Positions 8,458 to 17,363 of a stretch of 64,000 bases of DNA are shown here, piece by piece. Origin of the DNA: a bacterium (lineage in GTDB: Bacteria; Armatimonadota; Fimbriimonadia; Fimbriimonadales; Fimbriimonadaceae); the NCBI GenBank assembly GCA_013823945.1, contig PNMZ01000001.1, forward strand, positions 372,001 through 436,000, written 5' to 3'. A program made the position numbers and the translations under genes. A model generated the notes under the pieces. That model was not told where the DNA came from and did no database searches. It saw only the letters and a list, made by a program, of their open reading frames with translations. How positions within the stretch are numbered: position 1 is the stretch's first letter; the number at the start of each line of letters is the position of its first letter.

Positions 8458-9633
8458 ATGCAAAACACTTACGCCATCCTCGGCTCCGGAATGCAAGGCA
8501 CAGCTGCCGCCTACGATCTCGCTAAATTCGCCGAAGACCCCAAAATCATTATGGGCGACATGAGTCTCGAACAAGCCGAAAAGGCCGCCGCCCGTGTCAA
8601 CCGACTCGCCGGCAAAGATGTCTGTTCCGCCGCCCAAGTTGACGCCCTAAACCCAGATTCACTGCGTACTTTCCTCCACGAAGCGGATATCGTTATCTCG
8701 TGTGTGCCTTATTGGATGCACCCCCAAATCGCAAAAATCGCGATTGAAACCATCACCGACATGGTTGACCTCGGCGGAAACACCGACATCACTATGCAAA
8801 CCTTGGAGCTTGATGCTCAAGCCAAAGAAGCCGAAATCTCCCTCGTCCCCGACACCGGTCTCGCCCCCGGTTTGGTGAACAACGTCGGCCTCTATCTCAT
8901 CGAGAACATGGACAAATGCGATTCCGCAAAAATGTACTGCGGCGTCCTCCCCCAAAATCCTAAGCCCCCGTTCAATTACAAACTTACCTTTAACGTCGAG
9001 GGACTTGTGACTGAGTACGACTATGAAGCCATCGTCCTTCGTGAGGGCCAAATCGAAAAAGTCCCCACCCTCACAGAGCTCGAAGACCTTCACATCGATC
9101 AGCTCGGCGACATGGAAGCATTTGTCACTTCCGGTGGAACTTCAACCGCGCCCTACACCCTTCAAGGCAAAGTGACCAACTACGAATACAAAACGATTCG
9201 ATTCCCCGGCCACTGTGAACGCATGAAAATCTTCAAGGACTTCGGATTCTGGAACGAAAGCAAGGTCAATGTTCGCGGCACAGAAGTCGTCCCCAAAGAT
9301 GTCTTCAACACTGTATTCGGCCCAGAACTCGATAAATTTGTCGATCAAGACCTCTGCGCCGTCCGCGGCGTCGGAATCGGAACCACCAACGGCGAGCCCA
9401 CTCGAATCCAAGTGGACATCTTCGACAAGCAAGATCCCGAAACCGGATTCACATCCATGGAGCGATTGACCGGCTTCAGCACCTCGATCATCGCTCAAGA
9501 AGTTGTCAACGGTCGCGTCGCCAAAGGTGCTGTCCGCTACGAAAATGCAATGACCGGAACCGACTTCCTTGCTGCCCTTCACAAGCGCGGGATCGACATC
9601 CGAATCAAGAAAACCATCGAGCACGTTTTCTAA
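8458..9633 (+). CDS. Saccharopine dehydrogenase-family oxidoreductase, lysine 6-dehydrogenase-like
   Basis: A 391-residue NAD(P)-dependent enzyme. The N-terminal Rossmann fold shows the nucleotide loop AILGSGMQG (residues 6-14). Typical family blocks follow: ADIVISCVPYWMHPQIAKIA, DLGGNTDI, then LVPDTGLAPGLVNNVG. Length and motifs match the saccharopine dehydrogenase-like group that includes lysine 6-dehydrogenase, which oxidises the epsilon-amino group of L-lysine to a cyclic imine. Related members act on carboxynorspermidine or saccharopine, so the substrate is inferred. The ATG at 8458 is preferred because AAGGA lies at 8443-8447; an ATG at 8425 lacks this. No lysine-pathway genes are adjacent. 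A strong hairpin follows the stop. Confidence 0.75.
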   Translation: MQNTYAILGSGMQGTAAAYDLAKFAEDPKIIMGDMSLEQAEKAAARVNRLAGKDVCSAAQVDALNPDSLRTFLHEADIVISCVPYWMHPQIAKIAIETITDMVDLGGNTDITMQTLELDAQAKEAEISLVPDTGLAPGLVNNVGLYLIENMDKCDSAKMYCGVLPQNPKPPFNYKLTFNVEGLVTEYDYEAIVLREGQIEKVPTLTELEDLHIDQLGDMEAFVTSGGTSTAPYTLQGKVTNYEYKTIRFPGHCERMKIFKDFGFWNESKVNVRGTEVVPKDVFNTVFGPELDKFVDQDLCAVRGVGIGTTNGEPTRIQVDIFDKQDPETGFTSMERLTGFSTSIIAQEVVNGRVAKGAVRYENAMTGTDFLAALHKRGIDIRIKKTIEHVF

Positions 9634-9656
9634 GAAACTTATTGCGCAAATCGGTG

Positions 9657-9686
9657 ACAAAGCAGCTTGACTTCAAGCTGCTTTGT
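9657..9686 (+). terminator. Perfect 14-bp inverted repeat, probable terminator
   Basis: Left arm ACAAAGCAGCTTGA and its exact complement flank two bases, beginning 23 bases after the dehydrogenase stop. The downstream sequence TTAAATTT is only moderately T-rich. The perfect symmetry means the site could also bind a dimeric protein, but its position favours termination. Confidence 0.65.
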
Positions 9687-9705
9687 TAAATTTCCAGCTC
9701 TAGAC

Positions 9706-9734
9706 TTGACAGCTACTGCGTTCTCAACTACACT
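9706..9734 (+). promoter_or_regulatory. Sigma-70-type promoter for the PEP-CTERM protease
   Basis: TTGACA at 9706-9711 and TACACT at 9729-9734 are separated by exactly 17 bases, a near-consensus housekeeping promoter. It sits 52 bases upstream of the next start codon and just after the preceding terminator. Confidence 0.75.
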
Positions 9735-9786
9735 TGTTGCATATGGTCAGATATTGATCTGACTTGCTTGGAGAAGAGAAACGAAT

Positions 9787-10770
9787 ATGACAATCAACCT
9801 GAAATTCGGGGCTTTGAGCCTCGCCCTAGTGACAACTTCTGCCTATGCCAGCTTTGCTGTAGTCGGAGCCAACGGAGGCGATGGCGATGCCTGGGAACAG
9901 TACGTCGCCGCCGACGCTTTCAATCAGTCGGTGCGCCTGGACATGGGCAATTCCTACGGTTCCGGCGGACTTTTCAGCCGAGAAACCTTCACATTTCAAG
10001 GTGAAGAGTACATCAAGCTCTGCTTCGCCACCGCCGATCACGTGGTTCGAAACAAAACCCTCAACGACATCACCTTCGCCGGAGCTTCCGCACCCGTTAC
10101 GCTTAGCCCTGCCGGATGGTTCACCCAGGTTCACTTAGGAGGATACGACGGTAATGATGACTTGGCCTTTGTTGGGATGCGGGCAAAACGAAGCGATCTT
10201 TCGGCAGCAACCCTCACATTTCTCGACAACCTTGCCCCTCTTGCTCTAGCCACACCAGACACTTCCGACGTTACCAACTACGGCTTCGGGACGAGTGCCA
10301 ACTACACACGCGATGGAAACAACGACATTGATGGATTCTTTTGGAGACCAAATTTCGAAGACTTTGCTGTCTCTCGGGGTTATACCAATCACCGCTGGGT
10401 TAACAGTGATGTCACCGCTGTCGAAAATTTTGCCTATAGCATTTATAACTTTGAAGCCATCAAGTGGAACGTGAGCAACGCAACGACGTTTGGCGGAATC
10501 AACCAAGGCGATTCCGGAGGAGTGATCCGCCAAAACGGAAAATTCGTTGGCGTCAACAGCTTCAACCAATACGTCGAAGGGTCAGATCTCCAAGGCCTGT
10601 ATCGAATCTATCAACTCGGATCTCAGCAAGGTGGCAATGCATTCACACAAGACAATATCGATTGGCTTGGCGATCACTGCGCTGAGCTAGAAGCAGTTCC
10701 CGAGCCAGGCACCATCGCCGCCCTCGTCGGCCTCTCCCTCGCCGCCGCAGCCAAGCGTCGGAAGCGCTAA
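9787..10770 (+). CDS. Secreted trypsin-like serine protease with PEP-CTERM anchor
   Basis: A 327-residue exported protein with three parts. The signal peptide (about residues 1-21) ends LVTTSAYA. The central chymotrypsin-fold region has plausible triad residues H85 (FATADHV), D125 (NDDLAFVGM) and S243 (NQGDSGGVI). The C-terminus is a PEP-CTERM tail with VPEPGT from residue 304, a hydrophobic helix and KRRKR. PEP-CTERM proteins are cleaved and anchored by an exosortase, usually in organisms making exopolysaccharide. No exosortase lies in this window, although a polysaccharide locus does. A GGAGAAG Shine-Dalgarno sequence precedes the ATG and a strong promoter lies upstream. Protease activity is inferred from the motifs only. 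Confidence 0.8.
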   Translation: MTINLKFGALSLALVTTSAYASFAVVGANGGDGDAWEQYVAADAFNQSVRLDMGNSYGSGGLFSRETFTFQGEEYIKLCFATADHVVRNKTLNDITFAGASAPVTLSPAGWFTQVHLGGYDGNDDLAFVGMRAKRSDLSAATLTFLDNLAPLALATPDTSDVTNYGFGTSANYTRDGNNDIDGFFWRPNFEDFAVSRGYTNHRWVNSDVTAVENFAYSIYNFEAIKWNVSNATTFGGINQGDSGGVIRQNGKFVGVNSFNQYVEGSDLQGLYRIYQLGSQQGGNAFTQDNIDWLGDHCAELEAVPEPGTIAALVGLSLAAAAKRRKR

Positions 10771-10854
10771 TCACTCAAAATGTGCCGTATCTTCGAAAAA
10801 ATTCAGGATGCGGCACAAAACCATTTTCGCTCTCCTTCGTTTATACTTTATGAT

Positions 10855-11226
10855 ATGAAACTGCTTCTGACTTTCGTTGCCGCCAGTGCCGTTCTCGGCG
10901 TCGGCCTTCTCACCCCCGCCCAAGCCCAAACCAAAGAAGTCAGTTTCAAGAAAGACGTCACTCCCGTCCTCAAAAAGTACTGCTACAACTGTCACGCTGG
11001 AGAAAAATCCAGCCACGGACTCAAAGTTGACAGCTACGACAACATCATGAAAGGCTCGAAATACTCGAAGGTCGTCAAGCCCGAGAAGAGTGCCGAAAGC
11101 GTTATCATCCGATCCGTCAAAAACCAACCCGGCGGAACCAAAATGCCTCCCGGACGCCGCTCTGTCTCAGAATCAGAAATCAAAATTATCGCCGACTGGA
11201 TTGACCAAGGCGCAAAGAACAACTAA
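10855..11226 (+). CDS. Small periplasmic c-type cytochrome
   Basis: A 123-residue exported protein with a signal peptide ending about AQAQ (residues 21-25) and one haem c site, C43-Y-N-C46-H47. A later Met in GGTKMPPGRR could be the distal haem ligand, and the protein ends in the helix IKIIADWIDQGAKNN. This is the short planctomycete-type cytochrome domain (PSCyt1-like), normally fused to larger proteins, here free-standing. The start at 10855 is chosen because the signal peptide begins there. TATACT at 10842-10847 lies seven bases upstream with no Shine-Dalgarno sequence, suggesting a leaderless mRNA. The next gene is a lipoprotein version of the same domain, so the pair probably carries electrons in the same envelope pathway. 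Confidence 0.8.
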   Translation: MKLLLTFVAASAVLGVGLLTPAQAQTKEVSFKKDVTPVLKKYCYNCHAGEKSSHGLKVDSYDNIMKGSKYSKVVKPEKSAESVIIRSVKNQPGGTKMPPGRRSVSESEIKIIADWIDQGAKNN

Positions 11227-11257
11227 ATTCCATAACGATTAGGATAAACTGCCGCAC

Positions 11258-11695
11258 ATGAAACGTGTGGCAGTTCCCATTTTGGCTCTTGGCATTTTCT
11301 TGATCGCCTGCTCATCCCAAACTCCCGAGCCAAAACCATCAACCTCGGAAACCACCCAATCCGCTGATTCCAACCAGGAGCCCCGCGTCGAACCTGGTCT
11401 CCAAACCGTCACCGTCTCGTTCAAAGAAGACATCAACCCGCTGATCCAAGCCAACTGTCTTGGTTGCCATAGTGGCCCCAAGGCAAAAGAAGGCATCGAC
11501 ATGTCTTCATATGACCTTTTGACCACCTCCGGTGAGCACGGCGCGATCATTAAACCCGGCGATTCATCCGGCAGCCTCATGATCAAAGCCATGACGGGCG
11601 ACGGCGTCGACATTATGCCCCCCGCCGGAAAACTCCCCGACGACAAGATCGAACTCGTTGCTCAATGGATCGATGCCGGCGCCAAAAACGACTAG
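11258..11695 (+). CDS. c-type cytochrome lipoprotein
   Basis: A 145-residue protein with a lipoprotein signal (FLIAC, lipidated Cys at residue 18). A Pro/Ser/Thr-rich linker of about 30 residues follows, then a cytochrome domain with C67-L-G-C70-H71 and a possible distal Met in VDIMPPAGK. The domain is clearly paralogous to the preceding gene: FKEDINPLIQANCLGCH here against FKKDVTPVLKKYCYNCH there, and both end in W-I-D-x-G-A-K-N. The lipid anchor would tether this copy to a membrane while the neighbour is soluble. TAAACT at 11245-11250 lies seven bases before the ATG, again without a ribosome-binding site. Confidence 0.8.
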   Translation: MKRVAVPILALGIFLIACSSQTPEPKPSTSETTQSADSNQEPRVEPGLQTVTVSFKEDINPLIQANCLGCHSGPKAKEGIDMSSYDLLTTSGEHGAIIKPGDSSGSLMIKAMTGDGVDIMPPAGKLPDDKIELVAQWIDAGAKND

Positions 11696-11768
11696 GTCAA
11701 CCCCCTAGGCCACTGCCGAACCAATCCAACCCAAACGAGTAGAATCCATTAGGTTCAAACCGACCTCC

Positions 11769-13565
11769 ATGGATCAATCGCACATCCGGAATTTCTGCAT
11801 CATTGCTCACATCGATCACGGCAAATCAACCCTTGCCGACCGGATCCTTGAGTTTTGCGGAGCTGTGCGTGGAACCGCCCAAGAGCAAATGCTCGACACC
11901 ATGGAGCTCGAACGCGAACGCGGAATCACCATCAAGATGACCGCCGTGCGCATGGAGTACACCGCCAAAAACGGTGAAACCTACCAATTTAATCTCATCG
12001 ATACCCCCGGCCATGTCGACTTCACCTACGAAGTCTCCCGCGCCCTGGATGCTTGCGAAGGTGCAATTCTCATCGTAGACGCCACCCAAGGGGTCGAAGC
12101 TCAAACCATCGCCAACGCAAACATGGCGATGACCCAAAATCTCACGATCGTCCCCGTGATCAACAAAATGGATCTGCCGCACGCTGATCCCGAGATGGCC
12201 CGCGACGAAATCGAAAACACCCTCATGATAGATGGCTCTGAAGCCATCCCCTGCTCCGCAAAAACAGGGCTCGGCATTCAAGACATTCTCGAAGCCGTTG
12301 TCGAACGTGTCCCCGCTCCAAAAGGCGACGCCAACGCCCCCCTCCGCGCCCTCATCTTCGATAGCCACTTCGACACTTACCAAGGTGCCGTCGCCTACTG
12401 CCGCGTGATGGATGGATCAGTCAAACCCGGCGACAAAATCCAAATGATGTCCACCGGAAAAACCTTCGACGTGGACGAAGTCGGCGTCTTCCGACCCCGG
12501 CTCGAGCGCGGACTCGATCTCAACTGTGGCGAAGTCGGGTTCATTACTGCCGCCATCAAAACAATCGGCGACGCAAGCGTCGGTGACACCATCACCAACG
12601 GCGTTACCCCCGCCACCCAAGCCCTCCCCGGCTACCGCAAGGCCAAATCAATGGTCTACTGCGGACTTTATCCCACCGATTCCGATCAATACGAAGACCT
12701 CCGCGACGCCATCCAAAAGCTTCAACTCAACGACGCTTCTCTCGAATACGAACCCGAAACCTCCGCCGCTCTCGGATTCGGATTCCGCTGCGGATTCCTT
12801 GGCCTCCTTCATATGGACATCATGCGCGAGCGATTGGAACGAGAATTCGATCTCGATCTCATCCTCACCGCCCCCAGCGTGGACTATCACGTCTACAAAA
12901 CCGACGGCGAAGTCCTCTACATCTCCAACCCTAGCGAACTCCCCCCGAGCAACCACATCGCCAGCATCGAAGAACCCGTTGTCACCAGCGTCATCATGGT
13001 GCCCAACGATTACGTCGGCCCTGTCATGAATCTCTGCCAAGAGCGGCGCGGCGTCTACCGCAAAACCGAATACCTCACCCCCACCCGGGCCATGCTCACT
13101 TATACTCTCCCCCTCGGCGAAATCCTCCTCGACTTTTTCGACAAGCTCAAATCCTCGACCAAAGGCTACGCGAGTTTCGATTACGAATTCGCCGGATACG
13201 AAGCCAGCGACCTCGTCAAAGTGGACATTCTCCTCAATGGCGATCCCGTGGATGCCCTCAGCTTCATCGTCAACCGCTCATTCAGCTACCAGCGCGGCAA
13301 AGCCATCGTCGAACAACTCCGCAAAGTCGTCCCCCGGCAACAGTTCGAAGTCAAAATCCAAGCCGCGATCGGGGCCAAGATCATATCCGCCGATGTCATC
13401 AAACCGTTCCGCAAAAACGTCATCGCCAAGTGCTACGGTGGCGACGTCAGCCGCAAGCGCAAACTCCTGGAGAAGCAAAAGAAAGGGAAAAAGCGCATGA
13501 AGAACATCGGCAGCATCGAAGTCCCCCAAGAAGCTTTCCTCAGCGTCCTCAAAGTTGCAGAATAA
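11769..13565 (+). CDS. lepA: Elongation factor 4 (LepA)
   Basis: A complete 598-residue translational GTPase. G motifs are AHIDHGKST (G1), DTPGHVDF (G3), NKMDLP (G4) and SAKTG (G5). The LepA-specific C-terminal region is present, including [18 protein letters not shown] and [18 protein letters not shown]. LepA binds the ribosome and back-translocates or remodels stalled complexes, and is tied to ribosome biogenesis. Length matches the family. The ATG at 11769 has no obvious Shine-Dalgarno sequence. Neighbours are functionally unrelated, so it is probably transcribed alone. Confidence 0.98.
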   Translation: MDQSHIRNFCIIAHIDHGKSTLADRILEFCGAVRGTAQEQMLDTMELERERGITIKMTAVRMEYTAKNGETYQFNLIDTPGHVDFTYEVSRALDACEGAILIVDATQGVEAQTIANANMAMTQNLTIVPVINKMDLPHADPEMARDEIENTLMIDGSEAIPCSAKTGLGIQDILEAVVERVPAPKGDANAPLRALIFDSHFDTYQGAVAYCRVMDGSVKPGDKIQMMSTGKTFDVDEVGVFRPRLERGLDLNCGEVGFITAAIKTIGDASVGDTITNGVTPATQALPGYRKAKSMVYCGLYPTDSDQYEDLRDAIQKLQLNDASLEYEPETSAALGFGFRCGFLGLLHMDIMRERLEREFDLDLILTAPSVDYHVYKTDGEVLYISNPSELPPSNHIASIEEPVVTSVIMVPNDYVGPVMNLCQERRGVYRKTEYLTPTRAMLTYTLPLGEILLDFFDKLKSSTKGYASFDYEFAGYEASDLVKVDILLNGDPVDALSFIVNRSFSYQRGKAIVEQLRKVVPRQQFEVKIQAAIGAKIISADVIKPFRKNVIAKCYGGDVSRKRKLLEKQKKGKKRMKNIGSIEVPQEAFLSVLKVAE

Positions 13566-13587
13566 TTGAAATCTTTTTTGCCATAAT

Positions 13588-13624
13588 CCCTCCTCGTTGG
13601 GGAGGGGTAAGGGTTGGGGCAGCC
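13588..13624. repeat. C/G-rich palindromic intergenic repeat, copy 1
   Basis: A CCCTCC...GGAGGG palindrome followed by a GGGTAAGGGTTGGGGC-type G-run, located between lepA and the next gene. The same architecture recurs at 17364-17428 and, weakly, near 14575. It looks like a dispersed REP-type element rather than a gene-specific terminator. Confidence 0.45.
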
Positions 13625-13757
13625 TTAAGCTGGATCCGGTGCCCGCTGGTTGTTTCCAGTCGATCCTCGCAAAAGTACCAGTTTCCCCCGCAAATCCCCC
13701 ACCCTTAACACAACCACAACCCACTCTGATATACTTGGGCCTGAGGTTTAAATTCAC

Positions 13758-14450
13758 ATGCGTAGAGGAACATTGGTGCTTCTCGCGGGTGTACTGGCTG
13801 GCAGTGCTCACGCGATTTTGATTGACGATTTCACCTCCGGTTTCGCCGGAGCCACGACCACAACCGCTGCTTACTACAACACTGCATCTGCCAACTCCAT
13901 TGGTGGATTCCGATACGTTGATCATCAGTTCTCGTCCAACCCCCTCAGCCGACCTATTGCAACTGAAGTTGCAAGCGCGGTTCCCGGCAACATGTTCATC
14001 GAAGCTGGGTCTGGCGTCAACGGTTCGGTAACCCTCGCTTGGGGTGGTGCCACCTCATCAGCCTCAGGTTCCGGTCTCCTCAATTCGTCAGCTTTCAGCG
14101 GACTAGGCTCGCTTGATTTCACGAACGAACTGAACTTCGAAGTTGGCTATGTCAACAATGACCAGGCTTCAACCCAACTTCTCATGTTTGTGTACGATGG
14201 TGCAAACGCGCTGAGTACAACACCATTGCAAAACGCCGCCATTGGAAGTGGAACCCTCAATTTCAGCCTGGCATCGTTTTCCGGAACCGCTGACCTGACG
14301 GATGTCAAGATCGTTGGAATCGCACTCCTCCTCCCCAGTGGCAACGATATCACCCTCACCCGGGTTGAAACTGAAGCCATCCCCGAGCCAGCCACTCTAG
14401 CCGTCCTCGGACTCGCCGCTGCCGCCATCGCCCGCCGCAAACGCAAATAA
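13758..14450 (+). CDS. PEP-CTERM protein of unknown function
   Basis: A 230-residue exported protein. A short signal peptide (LVLLAGVLAGSAHA) precedes a beta-rich, Ser/Thr/Gly/Asn-rich domain of about 185 residues without cysteines. It ends in a PEP-CTERM tail (AIPEPATLAVLGLAAAAIAR plus RKRK). Such proteins are sorted by exosortase and often glycosylated. The mature part resembles the variable adhesin-like PEP-CTERM family but shows no catalytic motif. TATACT at 13730-13735 and GAGG at 13743-13746 could serve as its -10 and ribosome-binding site. A strong terminator follows directly. Confidence 0.75.
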   Translation: MRRGTLVLLAGVLAGSAHAILIDDFTSGFAGATTTTAAYYNTASANSIGGFRYVDHQFSSNPLSRPIATEVASAVPGNMFIEAGSGVNGSVTLAWGGATSSASGSGLLNSSAFSGLGSLDFTNELNFEVGYVNNDQASTQLLMFVYDGANALSTTPLQNAAIGSGTLNFSLASFSGTADLTDVKIVGIALLLPSGNDITLTRVETEAIPEPATLAVLGLAAAAIARRKRK

Positions 14451-14463
14451 AAGCCAACAGAAT

Positions 14464-14500
14464 AAACCCCCGATGACCAACTCGGCTTCGGGGGTTTTTT
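14464..14500 (+). terminator. Rho-independent terminator after PEP-CTERM gene
   Basis: AAACCCCCGA (14464-14473) pairs with TCGGGGGTTT (14488-14497) across a 14-base loop and runs into a six-T tract, 14 bases after the stop codon. Confidence 0.9.
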
Positions 14501-14625
14501 CATGCCTCCGGAAACCCTTTGTCAGAGAGTAAGCAAAGGGCAAAGAACCTATACTAACCGTGAATATTCTTTATCCCCATCCTTACCCCTCATAAAGCGG
14601 CCCAAACCGAGTATCCTCTGTAAAA

Positions 14626-16062
14626 ATGCCCAACTTTCCCATGATCATTCAAGGCGGCATGGGCGTCGCCGTCAGCAACTACACCCTTGCCCGAGCAGTA
14701 GGCAAAACAGGCAACATGGGTGTCATCTCCGGAACCGGAGTGGATGCGGTTCTCTCACGCCGACTTCAAATGGGTGATCCCACCGGCGAGCTCAAGGACG
14801 CCTTCGCTGCATTCCCCCTCCCCGACATGGCCAAAAGAGTCTGGGATAAGTACTTCCGCGCCGACCGCGACCCCAGCAAGCCATTCCTCTCCCGACCACT
14901 CCCAAACAACGAACCGGGCAAAGCCTGGTTCGAACTCGCCATCGTCGCCAATTTCGTCGAAGTCTGGCTGGCCAAACGCGACCATTCCGCCCCCATTGGC
15001 ATCAATCTTCTCGAAAAAATCCAAATTCCCCACCTCGCTTCCCTCTTCGGAGCGATGCTCGCGGAAGTTGACTTTGTTCTCATGGGTGCCGGAATCCCCC
15101 GCCAAATCCCTGCCGCCCTTGATTCCTTGGCGGAGATGAAGGAAACCAAGTACCGCATCAACGTAGATGACAATCCCGACAACGAAGCCTTCTATCACAC
15201 CTTCGACCCCAAAGCCATCGCAGAATGGGGCATCAGCAAACTCAAGCGACCCAAATTTCTCGCCATCATCAGTAGCAACATCCTCGCCCTTCAGATGGTC
15301 AAAAAGTGCACTCCGCCCGTCGATGGACTCATCGTTGAATTCCCCCTCGCCGGTGGACACAATGCTCCCCCACGAGGCCCCATGGTTCTCGACGAGAACA
15401 ACGAACCGATTTACGGACCCAAAGACGAAGTTGATCTCGCCCAAATCGCTGAACTCGGAGTTCCCTTCTGGCTGGCCGGAGCCTACGGTCAGCCAGAAAA
15501 GCTCAACGAGGCCCTCGAAGCTGGCGCCTGCGGAATCCAAGTCGGCACTGCATTCGCTTTCTGCAACGAAAGCGGCATCGAACCCACCCTCAAACAACAA
15601 ATTATCAACGACGTGAAGGCGGGCAATATGAGCGTCCACACGAACGCATCGGCTTCTCCCACCGGATTCCCCTTCAAAGTCGCCCAAGTCAAAGGCACTC
15701 TCAGCGAAATCGCAACCTACAAGAAGCGTAATCGCATCTGCGACCTCGGCTATCTCCGCACACCCTACCGAAAAGACGATGGCACTCTCGGCTACCGCTG
15801 TCCCTCTGAACCTGTCGAGGACTACCTCAAAAAAGGCGGCAAACTCGAAGAAACCGTCGGTCGAATGTGCGTCTGCAACGGCCTGTATGGCACTATCGGA
15901 ATGCCCCAAATTCGCAAAGATGGAGCCATCGAACCAACTCTTGTCACCTCAGGAAACGACTTGATCAAGATCACCGACTTCCTCCCCGGAGACAAAACGA
16001 GCTACTCCGCCGCCGACGTCGTCGCCCATCTGCTAAGCAAACTCCCGGTGACAGCAAAGTAA
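14626..16062 (+). CDS. Nitronate monooxygenase-family flavoprotein
   Basis: A 478-residue protein of the FMN-binding nitronate monooxygenase / 2-nitropropane dioxygenase TIM-barrel family. The opening MIIQGGMGVAVSNYTLARAV and the later LAGAYGQPEKLNEALEAGAC then GIQVGTAFAFCNESG are the usual FMN-site blocks. It is longer than the roughly 320-350 residues of classical nitronate monooxygenases, with an extra C-terminal part containing several cysteines (RICDLGY, RCPSEP, MCVCNG). FabK-type enoyl reductases share the fold, so the substrate is uncertain. TATCCT at 14612-14617 lies eight bases before the ATG and no Shine-Dalgarno sequence is visible. Confidence 0.75.
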   Translation: MPNFPMIIQGGMGVAVSNYTLARAVGKTGNMGVISGTGVDAVLSRRLQMGDPTGELKDAFAAFPLPDMAKRVWDKYFRADRDPSKPFLSRPLPNNEPGKAWFELAIVANFVEVWLAKRDHSAPIGINLLEKIQIPHLASLFGAMLAEVDFVLMGAGIPRQIPAALDSLAEMKETKYRINVDDNPDNEAFYHTFDPKAIAEWGISKLKRPKFLAIISSNILALQMVKKCTPPVDGLIVEFPLAGGHNAPPRGPMVLDENNEPIYGPKDEVDLAQIAELGVPFWLAGAYGQPEKLNEALEAGACGIQVGTAFAFCNESGIEPTLKQQIINDVKAGNMSVHTNASASPTGFPFKVAQVKGTLSEIATYKKRNRICDLGYLRTPYRKDDGTLGYRCPSEPVEDYLKKGGKLEETVGRMCVCNGLYGTIGMPQIRKDGAIEPTLVTSGNDLIKITDFLPGDKTSYSAADVVAHLLSKLPVTAK

Positions 16063-16072
16063 ACGGCGCGCC

Positions 16073-17206
16073 TTAACCCCCAACCGCCGTCGACCAACCC
16101 ACCTCGTCCGTCCCCCGGTAGCGACTCGTCGCGACCGACGATCCCCGAACGCGTTTCCCCGCCAGCCAACCCGCAACGTGCTGCCCAACTCGCCGCGCAA
16201 ACTCCACTGGCACGGCATTCCCCACCTGCCGATACTGATCCGCAATTTTCCCACAAACCACCCACTCGTCCGGAAAAGTTTGAATCCGCTTGTATTCCTG
16301 AACGCTCAAAGGGCGCAGCTCTTCCGGATGCCCCAAAAGCGTTGCCGGCATATTTGGCAAAGTCAATAGCGTCGGCGATGGTTTATCCCATGCCAACCGT
16401 CGCAAGAACCCCGTACGCCCACCGTTACTCAAAAACGCCCCTCCCATGGCCGCTTTCGCCATTTCTGGTTCGAGCACTCGCCAATTTTCCCCCGGGCCAA
16501 CGAACGGTAAATACGGAACCACCCGACTCCGAAGCGGTACAAAATCATGGCGATCCGTCAATCCCGCCAGAATCTCTCGTAAAGTCACAACTCCCGATCC
16601 CGTTGGAACGGGCGGCATCACCCGACCATCGCGCTCCGCCACAATCACCAGCCGCTCTCGAACCTGAGGCACTCCATACAAACTCGTATCATAGAGCCGA
16701 AAACTCACCCCATATCCCGCCCGCTCAAATCGCCCCAAAATCTCCTTCAACGCCCCACCCCGTTGCTCAGCTTCACTCAATGACGGGAAGCCCGTCCCTC
16801 GCTCCTCATGCGGGCGGTGAACAAGCGGCGCACTGAGCAACCCTCGTACGTTCTCGATCAAAACCACCCTCGGCCGCAAATCCAGAGCCAATTCCACAAA
16901 GTGCAAAAACACATTCCCCCGCTCGTCGTTCAGCCCTTGCCGTTTCCCCGCCGTAGAAAATGCCTGGCAAGGCGGTCCCCCAACCACCGCATCCAATTCA
17001 CCCACCCCAATTCCTAACTCTTGACAAACCCGAAACGCCGAAAGCTCCCGAACATCCCCCTCAAACAGCCGCAAACCCGGACGATTAGCGCGAATCGTCG
17101 CGCATGCTTGCTTGTCAATCTCGCTCACGCCCACGCACTGCCAACCAGCCCGCTCTAAGCCCAAGTCGAGTCCGAGTGCCCCTGAAAAGAGGCTCAGGTA
17201 TCTCAT
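16073..17206 (-). CDS. DNA (cytosine-5) methyltransferase, apparently orphan
   Basis: This 377-residue Dcm-type C5 methyltransferase has motif I LSLFSGALGLDLGLE, motif IV VVGGPPCQAFS with nucleophile C80, motif VI IENVRGLL and motif VIII YGVPQVRERLVIVA. Motif IX/X blocks follow (PSPTLLTLPNMPATLL, YRQVGNAVP). It should methylate C5 of cytosine within a short DNA site that cannot be predicted here; the target-recognition stretch between motifs VIII and IX is short. No restriction endonuclease, Vsr nuclease or specificity subunit is adjacent, so a solitary regulatory or protective role is likely. Its stop is only 10 bases from that of the convergent flavoprotein gene. Confidence 0.9.
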   Translation of the reverse strand: MRYLSLFSGALGLDLGLERAGWQCVGVSEIDKQACATIRANRPGLRLFEGDVRELSAFRVCQELGIGVGELDAVVGGPPCQAFSTAGKRQGLNDERGNVFLHFVELALDLRPRVVLIENVRGLLSAPLVHRPHEERGTGFPSLSEAEQRGGALKEILGRFERAGYGVSFRLYDTSLYGVPQVRERLVIVAERDGRVMPPVPTGSGVVTLREILAGLTDRHDFVPLRSRVVPYLPFVGPGENWRVLEPEMAKAAMGGAFLSNGGRTGFLRRLAWDKPSPTLLTLPNMPATLLGHPEELRPLSVQEYKRIQTFPDEWVVCGKIADQYRQVGNAVPVEFARRVGQHVAGWLAGKRVRGSSVATSRYRGTDEVGWSTAVGG

Positions 17207-17363
17207 CCGTGATCCAAATTCAAACCCACCATCCTAGCGGGGAAACAGCCCAATCGCCGTTACAGTCATAGTTTTCCACATCCCCTACTAAAATTGCTAG
17301 CCCCGCAAGATATCGGCAATGCCATAAGGCAATACGGAGCACTTTGAACGCCATGAACGAGTT

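Noticed and set aside
13278-13925. A 215-residue minus-strand open frame across the end of lepA and an intergenic repeat.
   Set aside because: It spans lepA coding sequence, a repeat and the next gene's start, and shows no family resemblance.
14755-15909. A 384-residue minus-strand open frame.
   Set aside because: It lies wholly opposite the nitronate monooxygenase gene, has biased low-complexity composition and no recognisable domain, so it is an antisense shadow.
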